Program-made: the position numbers and the translations under genes
The notes under the pieces: generated by a model
The model's database searches: none
Told to the model about the DNA's origin: nothing
What the model saw: only the letters and a program-made list of their open reading frames with translations
Assembly: GCA_033675265.1 (NCBI GenBank)
Contig: JAUJYZ010000380.1
Span: 62,001 to 126,000 of the forward strand
Direction: 5' to 3'
From: Actinostola sp. cb2023
Taxonomy: Eukaryota > Cnidaria > Anthozoa > Actiniaria > Actinostolidae
Length of the DNA stretch: 64,000 bases
Shown here: in pieces, positions 23,955-35,734 of the stretch
Position numbering within the stretch: the stretch's first letter is position 1
Layout: each line of letters opens with the position of its first letter

Positions 23955-25440
23955 TGTTCAATCAATTATTGTTTGGCTAATATAATAATTATTATATTCT
24001 ATTGAAAACAGCTTTCACTTGTTACATTTCTATCTTTAGCTTTAGTATAAAGAGTAATTAAACTAAATCGTTATGCTATTTTCTGATACCATATTACATA
24101 TTCAATATTCTTAGATCTAATGGGGAGCTAACCTTGTAAAAGCCTGTAAGGGTTTCTTTAGCTCTCCACCCACATAGCTTGTATGTAATTAATACATTGT
24201 AAATAACTCGGCAAAAAAGGGAAAAATAAACTATCTATAAACAGCTCCTTCATATGCGGTTTTCTTCTGCAAAATATAATTACCTTAGGAGTGGTAATAT
24301 TTTGTTTCTCTAAGCTGTCAATTAGCCAGCTAAATGATGAATAGAGATCCTGAACATCTACCTCTGTAACAGAATAACGTGTACTTGGTCTGATAGGATT
24401 TGCAACTATTTCAACACAGTCTTTCATGCAAAGATTATTGATGATAATTTTCTTGGTAGTGTTGGTTGCTGTTGCAGTTAATGTTATCAAAGGTACTTCT
24501 TTCCTCATAAGTGATCTTAGTTCACCAAGTCGACCATAGTCACTCCTAAAGGCTTCTTCAGTCCCCTGGCCTTTCCCCCTGAAACAGCAGAAGAAAAGAA
24601 GACTTACATGTATGCATGCTTATTAGTGATGTTCACGGTGATGTAAGCCATTGTTAATATTTTTGCCAACCAGAGTTCGATTGGCTGATGATATAAAGCA
24701 ACTTGTGAAGAGCTACATGTATGGTAATCATGGTTGGCAAATTTTAAAACATTGCAAAGCACATGTGATGTCAATGTTTACAAACAGTGAACATCACTAC
24801 ACCTAGGGAAAATATTACACTGTCTCTAACTGATGCATGACTAAGAGCTTTAATAAACATGGGGAATTAATACTAAAAGAATTTAGAGTTGTTTATGACT
24901 GTGTATTAAGATTAAATGAGAAGTTTCGTATTAAATACAGAGTTAAATAAAGTAAGTCTTATACTCCTTACCACTTTGCAATGCAGTGACTTTCATCTAC
25001 AAACACAGCCCTAAGGTATTCCTTCAGTTCTCCCCGAAAGATACATCGATATTTGTTTAACAGCGCTTCAGGCTTCCAAACACGAGATTACACTTTCCTT
25101 GTTTTATTTTATTCACTTCATCAGGAGTAGTTTCTGGACCAATGCTAACTGCAGAGATTCCCCTTTTCCTCAACGTTGCCACTTGATCTTTCATTAAAGA
25201 AACCAAAGGAGCCACAATAACACAAACTGACTTTGGTTGGTCTTGTATGGCAGATAATCCAAGATTGTATTTGAAGACGAATGGGGCTATCTCGAAACAT
25301 AAACTTTTTCCAGATCCTGTCAGGGAACAGAAAAACACATCTTTCCCATTTAGATAGGCTTCAATAACTTGCTCCTGTCCTGCTGTGATAGATTGGTAGC
25401 CAACTTCCCCAAACCAAAATCTATCGCTTCTTGGATATTC

Positions 25441-28400
25441 ATATAGTTAGCCGAACAACAACAATATATACCACATTGCAAGAAGTTTTACAAGATGGCC
25501 GCCGTCGGGTCATTGATAGCTCATTGATATGCAAGCTCGTGACGTATTTCCTATTGATCCTTACTTTCTATTGGCTAAATCGCTTTTACGTCACCGGTCG
25601 AAAAATCTACCGGTAATTTTGGCGGGATGCAAGTGAGAAAAGTCCTTTTCAACGGGGAACCTGAAAAATTGAAAAGGACTTTTAGAAAGTCTAGTACCAG
25701 TATAGAATGGAACCTTTGAAAAAACCTTTTAATTATTATTATTATTATTAATTAAAATTGAAATCCTCTGGGGAAAAAAAAGTGAGTTCTTTGGAGTAAA
25801 GTTTTATGAACATTTTGAAGCTGTGAAAAAACCCTGTGAAGTTAACAAAGTTTTGCCAAAATGAAAACCTTTGAAATATTGTAAATATGAAACATTCAAA
25901 TTGAAAATCTTTGAAAACCCATTTGCACAAGAACCTGATAAAAATACAACTTAATCCCCAGAAGAACATGAATAAAATCAGTTGTCATTGCCAATATATA
26001 ATATCACAACTCAGTACACATTTTAATAAAATCATATGTACATAATTTATAAATTATCTCAATTAATTTGCATGGTTTTAAAAACTGTTATAACTATTAC
26101 TAACAAACCATGCACCTCTAATTAAGGTCAGTACTACTACATGTGGTCATGTACTCTATAAGTATATACTCCAAATCTCAAAAAGGTGCTTGAGAAAACT
26201 ATGCACTCGAACAGCAACAAACTAAGATTTGAGAATTAATTTATTATTAGATTTAGTCAAACAAACTGCAGTCTACGCACTTTACTTTATAGTCAATAGT
26301 AGTTCATTTGTCTTGATTTTTCCAAGGTTTTCTCCTATTGAACGTTGAACTTCTTATTGTTGAGAAGACTGAAGATTAATAACATAGATTTTCTCTTGGT
26401 ATGTTTTGCTAATTTAGACAAAAGCTTTGATAAAAGTTTACCATACACTAGCACTGGCAGCTTGGCAGTCATCGTGTATGAACACATGCACGAATGATAT
26501 GGTCAGCAGTCACCCATATTTCGATCACATGACTAAAATACGGCTGCTGATTGGTCCGTGGCGCGTGTGCACATTTGAGCGGGAAACACAAAGAGACTTG
26601 GTGTGTTTGCACTTGTTTTTGAAGTAATGAAGATGCCAAGAAACGATCTGGTGTTTTTATCAATCTTTTTTCTGGTAAGTAAAACTGTTTAGCTATTTTT
26701 GAAGTAAGAAGTAGAGGTAAAACATCTGAACAAGCTTCTTCATGTCTTTTAGGCACATTGGAAGAGATAGATTAGATAAGACAAACATACAGATAGATAG
26801 ATAGATAAGCTTAGATAGTTTATTTAGAAATTACATAACAACCAAAAGGCTGAATTGCATAATTTGAATTACCAATTAAACTAAACATTAGTGTATTACA
26901 CTTGTAGTTTGGATTGCCCTCAGATCTGTTAAACTTAAGTCTTGTTCACATCTGAACTCTTTTGAACTATAATAATTAAGTTATAAGCTTATGACCTATG
27001 TGAATGACTGTCTTTATTATTTCTATTTAGTTTCAGGTATTCATTGTTCAACAAGCTAATAAAACTAATGAAAGATTTGGTTACAAGCATTGTTAGCATG
27101 ACAAAATTGGTAGACACAAAAGCTAAGCTAAGTTCAACACTTTGACTAGCCAACAACTGCATAACTTACAGTTATGTAAAACATAGATAAATTATATATC
27201 ATGTACGTATTATAAATCTGTATAAATATTGATAATTAAGAATGTTTGTAGGCTTGCATTAAATTGATAAGTTGTTTTATTTTAATGTTTTTATACTCTA
27301 CTTTATCAAATATGTCTCTCGTGGCTTCTCACTCGATAAAAATTCCTCCAACATCAAAATGAACGTTAAGGAAACGTTTGATCTTAACGTTTGAATGTTC
27401 TAGCTATTCAAAATCGAGAAATACCTGCACCAAATTTCCTTTTTTCTGCAATGAATTTATTTTATTCTGCACTGTATTTCCCAAAAACTGCACTACACTC
27501 AGCCAATCAGAATCGAGAATGTTTTGCATGTATATTATTTGCCTTTTATATCTATTATTCAAGCATGTACCAGGCGGTGTTGGACATACACCGCAAAGCA
27601 CGATGGGACAAATTGAAATTTTTACTCATTTGCATCTGGACGTCGAAGTGTAAACAACTAAGTGACTCTGTGATTCAATGGGTTTATAGCGGTCTTCTTC
27701 CATATATTCGACACATAACCTTCAATATACACATATCCACTCTTTCTGGAGAATCTTCGGCAGTAAATGGGTATTACTGGATACACAAAGGAGCAGTTTT
27801 ATGTGCAGATAATCTTCACTGTGAGTTGAACTTCCCGTACACTCGTGAAGCTTGAATAGATGTAAGCTTATTCTTTTCTCCTTATAACATACTTCTTAGC
27901 TTTCTCTCTAGTTTATATGTTAACCTATTTATGAGTTATAAAATAATTACTTCTGAAGTCAAACAACATTCAGCCGATAGTAGTGTTTGACGGGCTGCCA
28001 AATCGTACGAGCAACTCATATAATTATCGACGTGTATTGTAGTGTTGGAATCGATCGTATAAAAGCTTTCATGGTTCCAAATTGTATCACTACGTACCAC
28101 GTACTGATTTACGTTGTGATAGTAAAATTCACAATAACTATTGAGTCATAGTTATTGAATCTACAAGAAATAAATATCACAAATGACGGTTGTTAACGCT
28201 AAATGGAAATTAGAAATTGTAATAGGTTATCAAAATATCATGTAAATTGAAGCTTGAAATAAAGGTTATTAAAAAAAATACAACTATTGAATCATTTTGA
28301 TAATAATATTAAATAATAATAATACAAATGTGTGTCCTGCTTAAAATAAAATTAATAGAAAAAAAAATTAAAACCTAATATAACATATACGATTAAAATA

Positions 28401-28515
28401 AAACATTACCTGTTTATAATATATTCATATAATAAAAATGTATGTAGGTAGATGGTAAGATTTACAGTTTATAATGATATTCATTTACCATTCATTATTA
28501 TTATTATTTATTTTA
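25441..28515. other. Long intergenic stretch, no gene recognised
   Basis: Upstream flank of the RecQ-like gene. Contents seen: a hairpin at 25638-25683, an ATT microsatellite near 25730, a (GATA)n microsatellite near 26790, and AT-rich unique-looking DNA. A frame at 27391-27855 codes 154 residues without any recognisable motif and is probably chance. Confidence 0.5.
25638..25683. repeat. Short hairpin
   Basis: AAAAGTCCTTTTCAA at 25638-25652 and its exact complement at 25669-25683 are separated by 16 bases. Could be a remnant of a small inverted-repeat element. Confidence 0.6.
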
Positions 28516-29204
28516 CAGTCAAAGGACATGAAGCGTGCCCCTCTATACTGCAATATTCAATTCATTCTTGGATTTTTGGTCGTTTCAATCTTCTGTTTAC
28601 GAAAACAAAATTAAACTCATATCACGAATTCTGACTGCACTCCGGGATTCAACCAAGTGAAGTGCCATCGTATATTTTTGCATGGTGATGTTAAAGAAAA
28701 TGTGGTGTAGAGTCATAAAACACAAATTTAAACGATATGTACACGTGCATGATATGCGCTGCCATCTGTCACGGTGCGAGTACATGGAATCAATGTATAA
28801 ACAATGTTTACATGAATTTTGCGTAACTTTATCTTCCCAGTAAACTGCGACATACTTGAGCTTTCTTTTCATAGCTTTTGAGATATACACGTGATTGAGA
28901 CTCTGATTCTTGAATAGTGGTTTGACATTCTTCCATGTTAAAATGTTTTGACTTCGCGATCATCTCTTGTCAATTTCAGGCGTGGGAACGGTCCACTCTG
29001 ATTGGTTGATTTGGGTTTAATGGCACTGATGGTATTCCTGTGTAGTTTCTATATATGGAGTAAGAGTTCGTGATTTGAATTTACAGTATTTTTGTTTACA
29101 TTAACGGAAGATTGAACTGACGAGAACGACAAATAATGAATTTTAAGTTCAATAATGAATTTAATATTGCAGTCTAGGGAGGCACGCTTCGTGTCCTTTG
29201 ACTG
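28516..29204. mobile_element. MITE with TA duplication (Tc1/mariner-type)
   Basis: The ends CAGTCAAAGGAC at 28516 and GTCCTTTGACTG ending 29204 are the tips of imperfect inverted repeats of about 45 bp that continue through GAAGCGTG and ACTGCAATATT. TA lies outside both (28514-28515 and 29205-29206). The 689-bp body lacks a credible gene. Assignment to Tc1/mariner rests on the TA duplication and CAGT ends. Confidence 0.75.
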
Positions 29205-29293
29205 TAATACACAGGTACGATACAAACTGGTAATAGCAGCCTCATCAACAATACAGATATTATTAAAACAAGTCTCTAAAAATTACTAATTAC

Positions 29294-29500
29294 ATGTACA
29301 CAAGTTCTGCAGTATGTGTATGCCATGTAACATCAGAGAGTTGGGTAACATCAATCAAGGGAATTGGGCTGCACCAGGCCAAAGTGATTGTTGAGGAAGC
29401 TAATCAAAGAGGAATGCAATGTGCAATGGATGTTAAGAATGTTTTAAAAGTAACTCAGATGACTATGTACCTTGACAGCGAAGTTGACGGAAACGATTAA
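29294..29500 (+). CDS. Short frame with helix-hairpin-helix-like motif
   Basis: A 68-codon frame includes WVTSIKGIGLHQAKVIVEEA followed by a second short helix and MDVKNVLKV. The GIG turn between two helices fits a helix-hairpin-helix DNA-binding motif like those in ComEA/PolX-type proteins. It could be a single exon of a larger gene, a fragment, or chance; no flanking exons were recognised, so only the motif is claimed. Confidence 0.25.
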   Translation: MYTSSAVCVCHVTSESWVTSIKGIGLHQAKVIVEEANQRGMQCAMDVKNVLKVTQMTMYLDSEVDGND

Positions 29501-29785
29501 CAAAATTTGCAATGAGGCACGGAAAGGAATTTCGAAGTTGGCCCTGCAGTTATAAACATTACGTAACAGTGTACTAACTAATTAGTATTAAATAGCACTA
29601 ATGAAACAATTAATGGCAAACAATAGATATATACAACACTATTTAGTACTTAACTTAAAGTTAGTACTGTTTCACGGTTATATAGTGCGCATTCTATATA
29701 TAGTGCTATTTAGTAATAATTAGTATAGTTTTCACGCTTTTTTTCCTCAACATTTTTATATCAAGCATTTTTGAAATTGATTTTA

Positions 29786-30073
29786 CACCTATTTCAAAAA
29801 ATGTTGTCGAGGACATCAGTCCATAGGTGATATAGGTTGTTCCAAGAACGAACTGCATTATGGTAACAGTTTGAGTAGCCAAAAATAGCACTTCCTGTAT
29901 GAAAACCTGTATGATATCGTAACTATTTGATTTCAAACAGAACATGACAAATTTTGAATAGAATTTTCTCTGGCATCCACGACATTCAAGCTGTTACCAT
30001 AATGCAGTTTGGTCTTGGAACGACCTATTACCTCAAAAAAGGATGTCCTTGATAACCTTTTTTGAAATAGGTG
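29786..30073. mobile_element. Fold-back MITE, CACCTATTT ends, TA duplication
   Basis: The 288-bp unit consists of two arms of about 90 bp (CACCTATTTCAAAAA at the left, its complement at the right) around a loop of about 85 bp, with TA directly outside both ends (29784-29785, 30074-30075). Arms also pair over GTTACCATAATGCAGTT. The tips match those of 30125-32078 and 56893-57174. Confidence 0.75.
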
Positions 30074-30594
30074 TATACGTAAAACATAGCTGCATGATCT
30101 TGCTATATTTATCTGAGTTAATTACACCTGTTTTCAAAAACGTTGACCAAACAGAAATAGCAAAATAGCATAATAGCAAAATAGGAATTTTAATTAACGG
30201 TACCTTATTAACATAGGAAACAATGGGAAAGCATTCAAACTGAATACCGTAGAATTACGAAAGTAACGGCTACCCGAAAGTAACGTTACTTTTGAGACCT
30301 TTCAAGTAATTTAAATTTCTAGTAATTCCCGAAAGAAACATATTGGTAAACGGAAATGACAAGAACAGGAACAAGCATTTAAGTTCATGAAAGCTCTGTA
30401 TATACAAGATACAATAACTCAGTCGAACAGGAACATTTATTCAGAAGTCTTATTTAAGTCTTATGAAAATTATTAAAGTGACATAATGCTTATTCCACGG
30501 TTGTGTTTACGACGAATTTCGCGATCGTCTTCAATTATTCACGTATTTTAGCTGCCCGAAGTAACGGCTACCCGAAAGCTACCTCTACCTCTAC

Positions 30595-30926
30595 CTACAA
30601 TCTCTGATATCGATCCAGTCTGTTCTCTTTTCTCCATGCAGCTAGTTCATGAAGCCGTAAATCGGGTTTCTCTAAAATGCTATGTATTAGAAGATACTCT
30701 TCGTGGAGATGCAATAATAATAATAATAATAACTCGTGATAACAACTTGTGCAGCCATTAGGCCGGCCTGACAAGGCGCCGTGTCTAGCATATCGTCGAC
30801 ATATTCTGCTAACAGTACTTGTAGAAATAAAAATATTTGCAGCAAAATTTCTTCATCTTTCTGCAGAAGCAGATATTTTGCCCATATAATTCTATTTCGA
30901 AGGTCTTCCGAGTATGCTTTCGGCAT
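30595..30926 (-). pseudogene. IS630-like transposase N-terminal fragment
   Basis: Starts MPKAYSEDLRNRIIW, a characteristic opening of the helix-turn-helix region of IS630/Tc1-type transposases in animals. After a frameshift the reading continues as FISTSTVSRICRRYARHGAL (second HTH helix plus linker) and further on as EKPDLRLHELAAWR, before a stop at 30597-30595. The catalytic DDE half is missing from the element. A short trinucleotide run (about 30710-30730) interrupts it. Non-functional. Confidence 0.7.
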
Positions 30927-30987
30927 GTCTGCACCGCAGTTGTTTTCTGCTTGAATGCTTTACCTTTGTTTCCTATGTTAATATTAA

Positions 30988-31999
30988 CCCTTTGACTCCC
31001 ACGGCGCCCGAAACCGCCCGTAAAAATCGATACTGCTTTGAAAAATTCTAACTTTCTGAATTTTCGTAACATCGATCTCATGGCCAGTTATTAGTGACAA
31101 CTAGATAACTCTTCATATTTTAACCTCAAGTAAACTGACTTACAGGTCCGATTTCTGGGCATTAGTTCAATTTGTTTGCCATAAAAATCAAAAATGCGTG
31201 TTTTTGACGCAATTTTACACCTCGAAAATGAACGACATTTGACTTGGATTTTCTTCCAAAATACATCCTTGCGAAACAAAACGCCACTTTCTCAGCAAAC
31301 TTCCATCTCTCTTCTTGATATAGTCGTGAATTTTGCCCTCTCTTTTCCTTAACTCGCCGAACAATAGCCATTTCCTTAGGCCCACTTTCGCTAACACGTG
31401 TTTTCCTTCTGCACGCCCGAAAAGGATGCCGGGAAACATCCGGGAATTTCGGCATAGATCTCCCCCGAAAATCCCTCTTTTAAGAATATATAGAGTGTCG
31501 AGCCACTCGGTCCTACAGGCAAAATATTGCACCGGTTGCATTCTTTACAAGTCCAAAGTCGCCAAAAATGCCTTTGTAGGTCCTGGAATCCACCAGAAAG
31601 ACCAGAGAGACGATTTCACAATTGAGTCCGCCATTTTGAATTTCCAAACGGCAAAGTCGAAATCTGTTCGTGAATTCGTATCTAAACTCCTGAGTTCTTC
31701 CAGGAGAACGGTCTCTACCACACCAGTCAAGCTTAATGATGCTGTCCTGGGGGCTTCTGTGGTGAATAATGGCTATAAACACTCTAAAAATGCAAAATTG
31801 ACCGCTCCTAGTAGCTACGAGATGCCGTTCCTCGAGGAGATTCACCAAAAGAGAAAGATTACGTCAGAACCTGAGCCCGTGGGCTTTCAGAACTGTCAAG
31901 ATTTCCATGGAAACCCCTTATATGGAATCGAAATTTCCTATGGCGTGATTAGGTCCAGAAAATCGCTAAAAAACTCAAAAATCTCTGGGTGTCAAAGGG
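30988..31999. mobile_element. TTAA-flanked (piggyBac-like) non-autonomous element nested in an IS630-type terminal repeat
   Basis: The ends CCCTTTGACTCCCA and TGGGTGTCAAAGGG form a 14-bp inverted repeat with one mismatch, and TTAA lies outside both (30984-30987 and 32000-32003). CCCTTT-type tips plus TTAA fit piggyBac. The 1012-bp body has overlapping frames on both strands (for example 31333-32013 +) but none with a recognisable domain. Confidence 0.75.
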
Positions 32000-33784
32000 T
32001 TAAAGGTAATTAAAATTCCTATTTTGCTATTTTGCTATTTCACTATTTCTGTTTGGTCAACGTTTTTGAAAACAGGTGTATGTCAAATTTATACATTTTT
32101 ACATTACAATATTTTTATATAATATATGGTATAATTTTGACATTTAGTCCTTCACTTATGTCAGGGGAAAATTAATAGGGGAGTCCATCTTCCCTAATGC
32201 CCTTAGATCCATCAGATTGTTAGCATGGCTATTTTTAGCAACAAGCTATGATTGGTTGGAGGTAAATGACTTCACTTGCAGTAAACATGGCGGACATCTC
32301 CTTCGTCGATGCTGAACATTTTATACCACAGCTACATGTACATGTAGTTATTAATAAATTAAATTGATAAATCGTTTATTATATTGCTTTAAAAAAATGT
32401 TTTTTTGAATTTTTGATTTTGTAAGCGGCCGCGCGGTTTCCCGCCATTTATGTAAATAAGAAATCTGCTCAATCAAATTCAAACAAGAAAGTCAAGAAAA
32501 CCCGTTCAGTTATTAAAAACCCATCCAATTTATATAACGATTACAAACTGCTCAAAGCCGTTCGCTATTCTACGTGAAATCTCTTCATATAACACCGTAA
32601 GGGATTTATTTCTTTGAAATGGAGCTGTAAAGTTTGAAAAGAGTCAAAAAAACTTTGCCTGTGAGTCGGATTGACTCAACTCAACATGAAACCAAAAACT
32701 ACAACTATTGTCTATACAAGCCTGCTGAGTGTTGACATTTGTACTTCTATTTCTTCGTTTATTGCTTTGAACAATTAGGGAGTATTCACAAGAAAAGATG
32801 GAATCGATTGATGTTGATTGAAAGTTCTGAATTCGACGAAAAGAGAGGATACGTCGGCCTCACTTTACAAAGAAATGTGCTTGCTTTTGCCAAAAGCTTG
32901 ATTCACGATGAACACAACAGCTGCTTCAAAAACCTTCAAAGACGAAATATTCCTTCAAACACATTGAATCTCTTTGGATCTATTTGGTGGCTCGTATTTC
33001 TTACTATCTCGAGTGTTTCAGGAGTTAAAGAAATAAAACAACAACAACAGAAAACAACAACCTGAGAGTGAAACTGAGTCAACAAATACGAGGGATTCAA
33101 ACAAGATTTGTGAAGGTAAAGCATGCATAGATTATGGTTCTTTTTTTTTCGCCAACGACTGCAAAGTGTGTGAAAGTGTTTTCTTAGACTTAATGATGTT
33201 TACATTCCATCTTTGAACTGCCTCTCAGTTGTTTGACTGATTTTGATTCATTGAAAATTTGTCGCTTGATTGTAGTCGTTTCTCAAAACATTTGCAATAA
33301 AAACCGACGAGTCGTGTTGGGACTTGAAGTCAGTTTTGTTTGCCATAGATTTGTGTTTTATTTATACATAATTGTGCCAGGACAAAGCACATACATGATC
33401 TTGTGAGTAGTTGGATCTGATGAGCTTGATAAGTCGCTTGATAATTTCTTTTAGTGAATCGTTTTTTTCTCTTGTAAAAACCCCAGCTCGCTTTCTTTCT
33501 CGGCTTTTGATTTTTCTAATTTTTTTTCACGGTTATTCGTGATTTCACGGCGTTGTTAGCAAGTTTTACCTAGCGTAATTAGAAGTACTGGGTAGGGTTT
33601 CAATTTGTATTATAACATAGTTCATATTATCGCGCGATCAAATTCATTAGCGCGAGCGTGCATCCATAACTCGATGGTGCACGCCCGTGCTCCATCAAAT
33701 GACGTGTGCAAATGTTGTCGCCACACGACGAAGAAAATTTTTTCTTTCTCAAGTGCGAGTCTCTGTCGGTATTTAATTACGAAA

Positions 33785-35267
33785 ATGGAAAGTTTTCCTA
33801 ACTTTTCGATCGGAATGGAATTTCTAGTCCCTGAAAACGATAACAATGTAAATGGAGCAAAGTCGGCGCGTTTCGCTAATTTATCGGAGTCCGAGATGCA
33901 ACAAATTCTGGCGGACAGACATTCAGCAAAATTAACTAACATTATGATAAAGATACTCGATATTCAGTAACCTAGAATGGTCAAGATATTGAAACCGTAC
34001 AACCGTACAATCTTCCCGGGAATCTGACAATTTATTATAAAAACATTGTTTTGTTTGCTTTCGTCGATAAAAACACATGAAAGTGTACTTACTATTAAAT
34101 GTATTTTATCTTGAATTCAGCTTGGTGTAAGGAGAAACAAATACAAACACCGCTTGAAGCATTCTCAATCGGCCAACTCGATGTAAACCTTCGCAGATTT
34201 TACGCGGAGGCCAGAAATAAATCTGGAGAAGTCTATAGCAAATCAACACTCCTTGGTTTTCGTCACTCCCTTGAAAGATATCTCAATGCGCCACCACTAA
34301 ACAGAAGCATAAAGTTGTCCTCAGACCCACGGTTTAAGAGGTCAAACGAGATGTTGAATGCCCAAATTATCAGCTTGAAGCGCCAAGGGAAAGAAAATGT
34401 GACACACAAACCAGCCATTGAAAACGAAGACCTGTTGAAGTTGACTAAGTCCTCGGTAGTCCTCGCACTCAGCAACCCACTTGCCCTTCTTCGAAACGTA
34501 TGGTTTCACGTGGTTCTTTTCTTTTGTAGAAGAGGAAGAGAAGGACAAAGACAACTGAAACCATCCAGCTTCAAGTTTGAAGTTGATCCAAGTGGTCGAA
34601 AGTTCGTGACAATGACACATGACGAACTCACCAAGAACCATCCCGGTGGAGTAGGCGACCGGTTTCAAGCACAGAAAAGTACGCCAGAATGTACGAGACG
34701 GAAGACGTAAATGACGGATACAAGGCCTTAGAGTTGTATATATCCAAGTTAAACCCGAAGTGCGATTCACTCTTTCAGTATCCTAGAAGAAACTGGAGTG
34801 TTGATGACAGCGACAACGTATGGTATGAAGCGCGTCCACTCGGAGTAAACAAGCTTGACGGTATGATGAAAGCTATCAGTGAAGAAGCACAGCTATCAAA
34901 ACTCTACACCAACCACTGTGTCAGGGCGACAGCCATAACTCTATGGTCAAATGCAGGAATCCCAAACCGACACATTATGGCGATCTCCGGCCACAGGAAC
35001 GAACAAAGTTTGTCACACTACAACACTCGTCCTTCTACATCACAACTACGAAACTGCAGCGAAGTCCTGTCGAGAAGCCTGGTAACCGGTACCTCGGAGA
35101 GTGATTATACAACTATTATCCACAAAGAAGTTCAAAATCACAGCTTGGTGGTCACTCAATCTGACAAAACCACGGCAAATCCATTTGGCTCCATATTTAC
35201 CAACTGCACCGTTCAAAACGTCAACATCGTTATGAATACAAACTCCGCCGATGGCGATGACCGTTGA
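33785..35267 (+). pseudogene. Crypton-type tyrosine recombinase (DUF3504-like)
   Basis: A first exon-like frame begins MESFPNFSIGMEF at 33785 and includes ARFANLSESEMQQIL. After an acceptor CAG at 34118-34120 the main part reads W-C-K-E-K-Q with an N-terminal core-binding-like helical domain (SIGQLDVNLRRFYAEARNK, STLLGFRHSLERYL). The catalytic domain has GREGQRQL (first Arg), HxxR as TNHCVRAT, ISGHR and the nucleophile in SLSHYN, giving the R...HxxR...H...Y pattern of tyrosine recombinases. Related domains occur in ZMYM, QRICH1 and KIAA1958 proteins, which derive from Cryptons. One single-base frameshift near 34680 separates the two long frames; the exon 1 to exon 2 junction does not keep phase with any donor I can see. 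Its role would be integration and excision of the surrounding unit. Confidence 0.75.
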
Positions 35268-35542
35268 CTTTGACTGATTTCCTTTTACTCAATCAAGATA
35301 TCCACAACCATTTGTGTATTATTACTTTTAAACTGTTTGATATCTTGAATGTTTTCTATGACACTTTTGTTGAGATAAAATGGTTCTGCTCGATTTTCTG
35401 TCACGTACATTTGTCAAGACAGTCTAGCGTGATTGTAATTAGCCAATCAGAACGTTTGTTTATCAAAATTTCGCAATAAGAGAAATTAACATTCAATCAG
35501 AAATAAAAGTTCTCGTCATTCTTTATCGTCGCTATGTTATAA

Positions 35543-35734
35543 AAGAATTGGTTCATGCTTTTAGCTGTGCGTCTATCGAGTTATGGATGCACTTGGGAAG
35601 TTTGGAGAGCACTCGAGCAGCTAGAATTGCTCTCGGCTACGCCTCGAGCAACTCTTACGCTTCTCTCGTGCTCTCCAAACTTCCCGCGTGCATCCATAAC
35701 TCGATAGACGCACGCTAAGCATGAACCAATTCTT
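35543..35734. repeat. Long imperfect hairpin, H2
   Basis: Arms AAGAATTGGTTCATGCTT and complement close a 192-bp structure. Inner paired blocks include AGTTATGGATGCAC with GTGCATCCATAACT, GGGAAGTTTGGAGAGCAC with its complement, and CTCGAGCAGC with GCCTCGAG-type sequence. Directly follows TTATAA at the right end of the recombinase unit and is homologous to H1. Confidence 0.8.

Larger units (their letters stand above)
19726..24237 (+). mobile_element. CR1/L2-type LINE, near full length
   Basis: Bounded by a 7-bp direct repeat TAAACAG (19719-19725 and 24238-24244), with ORF1 starting 16 bp from the 5' edge, so the copy is essentially complete. It encodes ORF1p and an endonuclease/reverse transcriptase ORF2, and ends in an A-rich tail with AATAAACTATCTAT. 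It is inserted in the RecQ-like exon in the opposite orientation to that gene. Confidence 0.92.
11669..25440 (-). pseudogene. RecQ-like DNA helicase gene split by a LINE and a Harbinger element
   Basis: Minus-strand SF2 helicase. Exon A (about 25440-24972) carries motif I TGSGKSLCFE, an SLMKDQ region and motif II VDESHC. Exon B starts at 24578 and carries TLTATAT, VIIFCRRKPHMKELF, then, after the LINE, FGMGVNV and QETGRVGRD (motifs V/VI) and a cysteine-rich zinc region (19.1-19.3 kb). After the Harbinger element it ends in an acidic Ser/Asp/Glu tail with stop at 11671-11669. The exon A/B splice (donor at 24971, acceptor before 24578) joins W-G-K-G in frame. Removing the LINE with one copy of its 7-bp duplication joins ELF to SLSLGDK; removing the Harbinger element with one TAA copy joins RGYLL to DYRSEL. 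Single-base frameshifts occur near 25400, 25070, 19590 and 11960. RecQ-like genes of this type are highly amplified in sponges and cnidarians, so this is probably not the host repair helicase; its function is not established here. Confidence 0.8.
30125..32078. mobile_element. IS630/mariner-type element with CACCTGTTT ends
   Basis: Inverted repeats start CACCTGTTTTCAAAAACG and extend about 70 bp without interruption, then about 50 bp further once the nested TTAA element (30988-31999) is removed: the 5' arm CTTATTAACATAGGAAACAA then pairs with sequence left of that insertion. TA lies outside both ends (30123-30124, 32079-32080). It contains a decayed transposase fragment on the minus strand and is the likely type of autonomous source for the two small fold-back elements with the same tips. 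Confidence 0.8.
33616..35734 (+). mobile_element. Crypton-like tyrosine-recombinase unit plus 3' hairpin
   Basis: The gene-bearing core runs 33616-35536 between CATAG and CTATG tips, each abutting TTATAA (33610-33615 and 35537-35542). Hairpin H2 follows directly. The string GTGCATCCATAACTCGAT occurs near the left end (33659) and again in direct orientation in the right arm of the hairpin (35690), with an inverted copy in the left arm, recalling the split repeats of DIRS/Ngaro or the short crossover repeats of Cryptons. The same ends occur without the gene at 15390-15536. Confidence 0.6.

Noticed and set aside
27391..27855. Open frame of 154 codons
   Set aside because: No recognisable motif, no splice context, and an overlapping alternative frame of similar length; treated as chance.
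31333..32013. Open frame of 226 codons in the TTAA element
   Set aside because: Runs through the terminal repeat and into the flanking element, has equally long antisense frames and lacks any transposase motif; likely not a gene.
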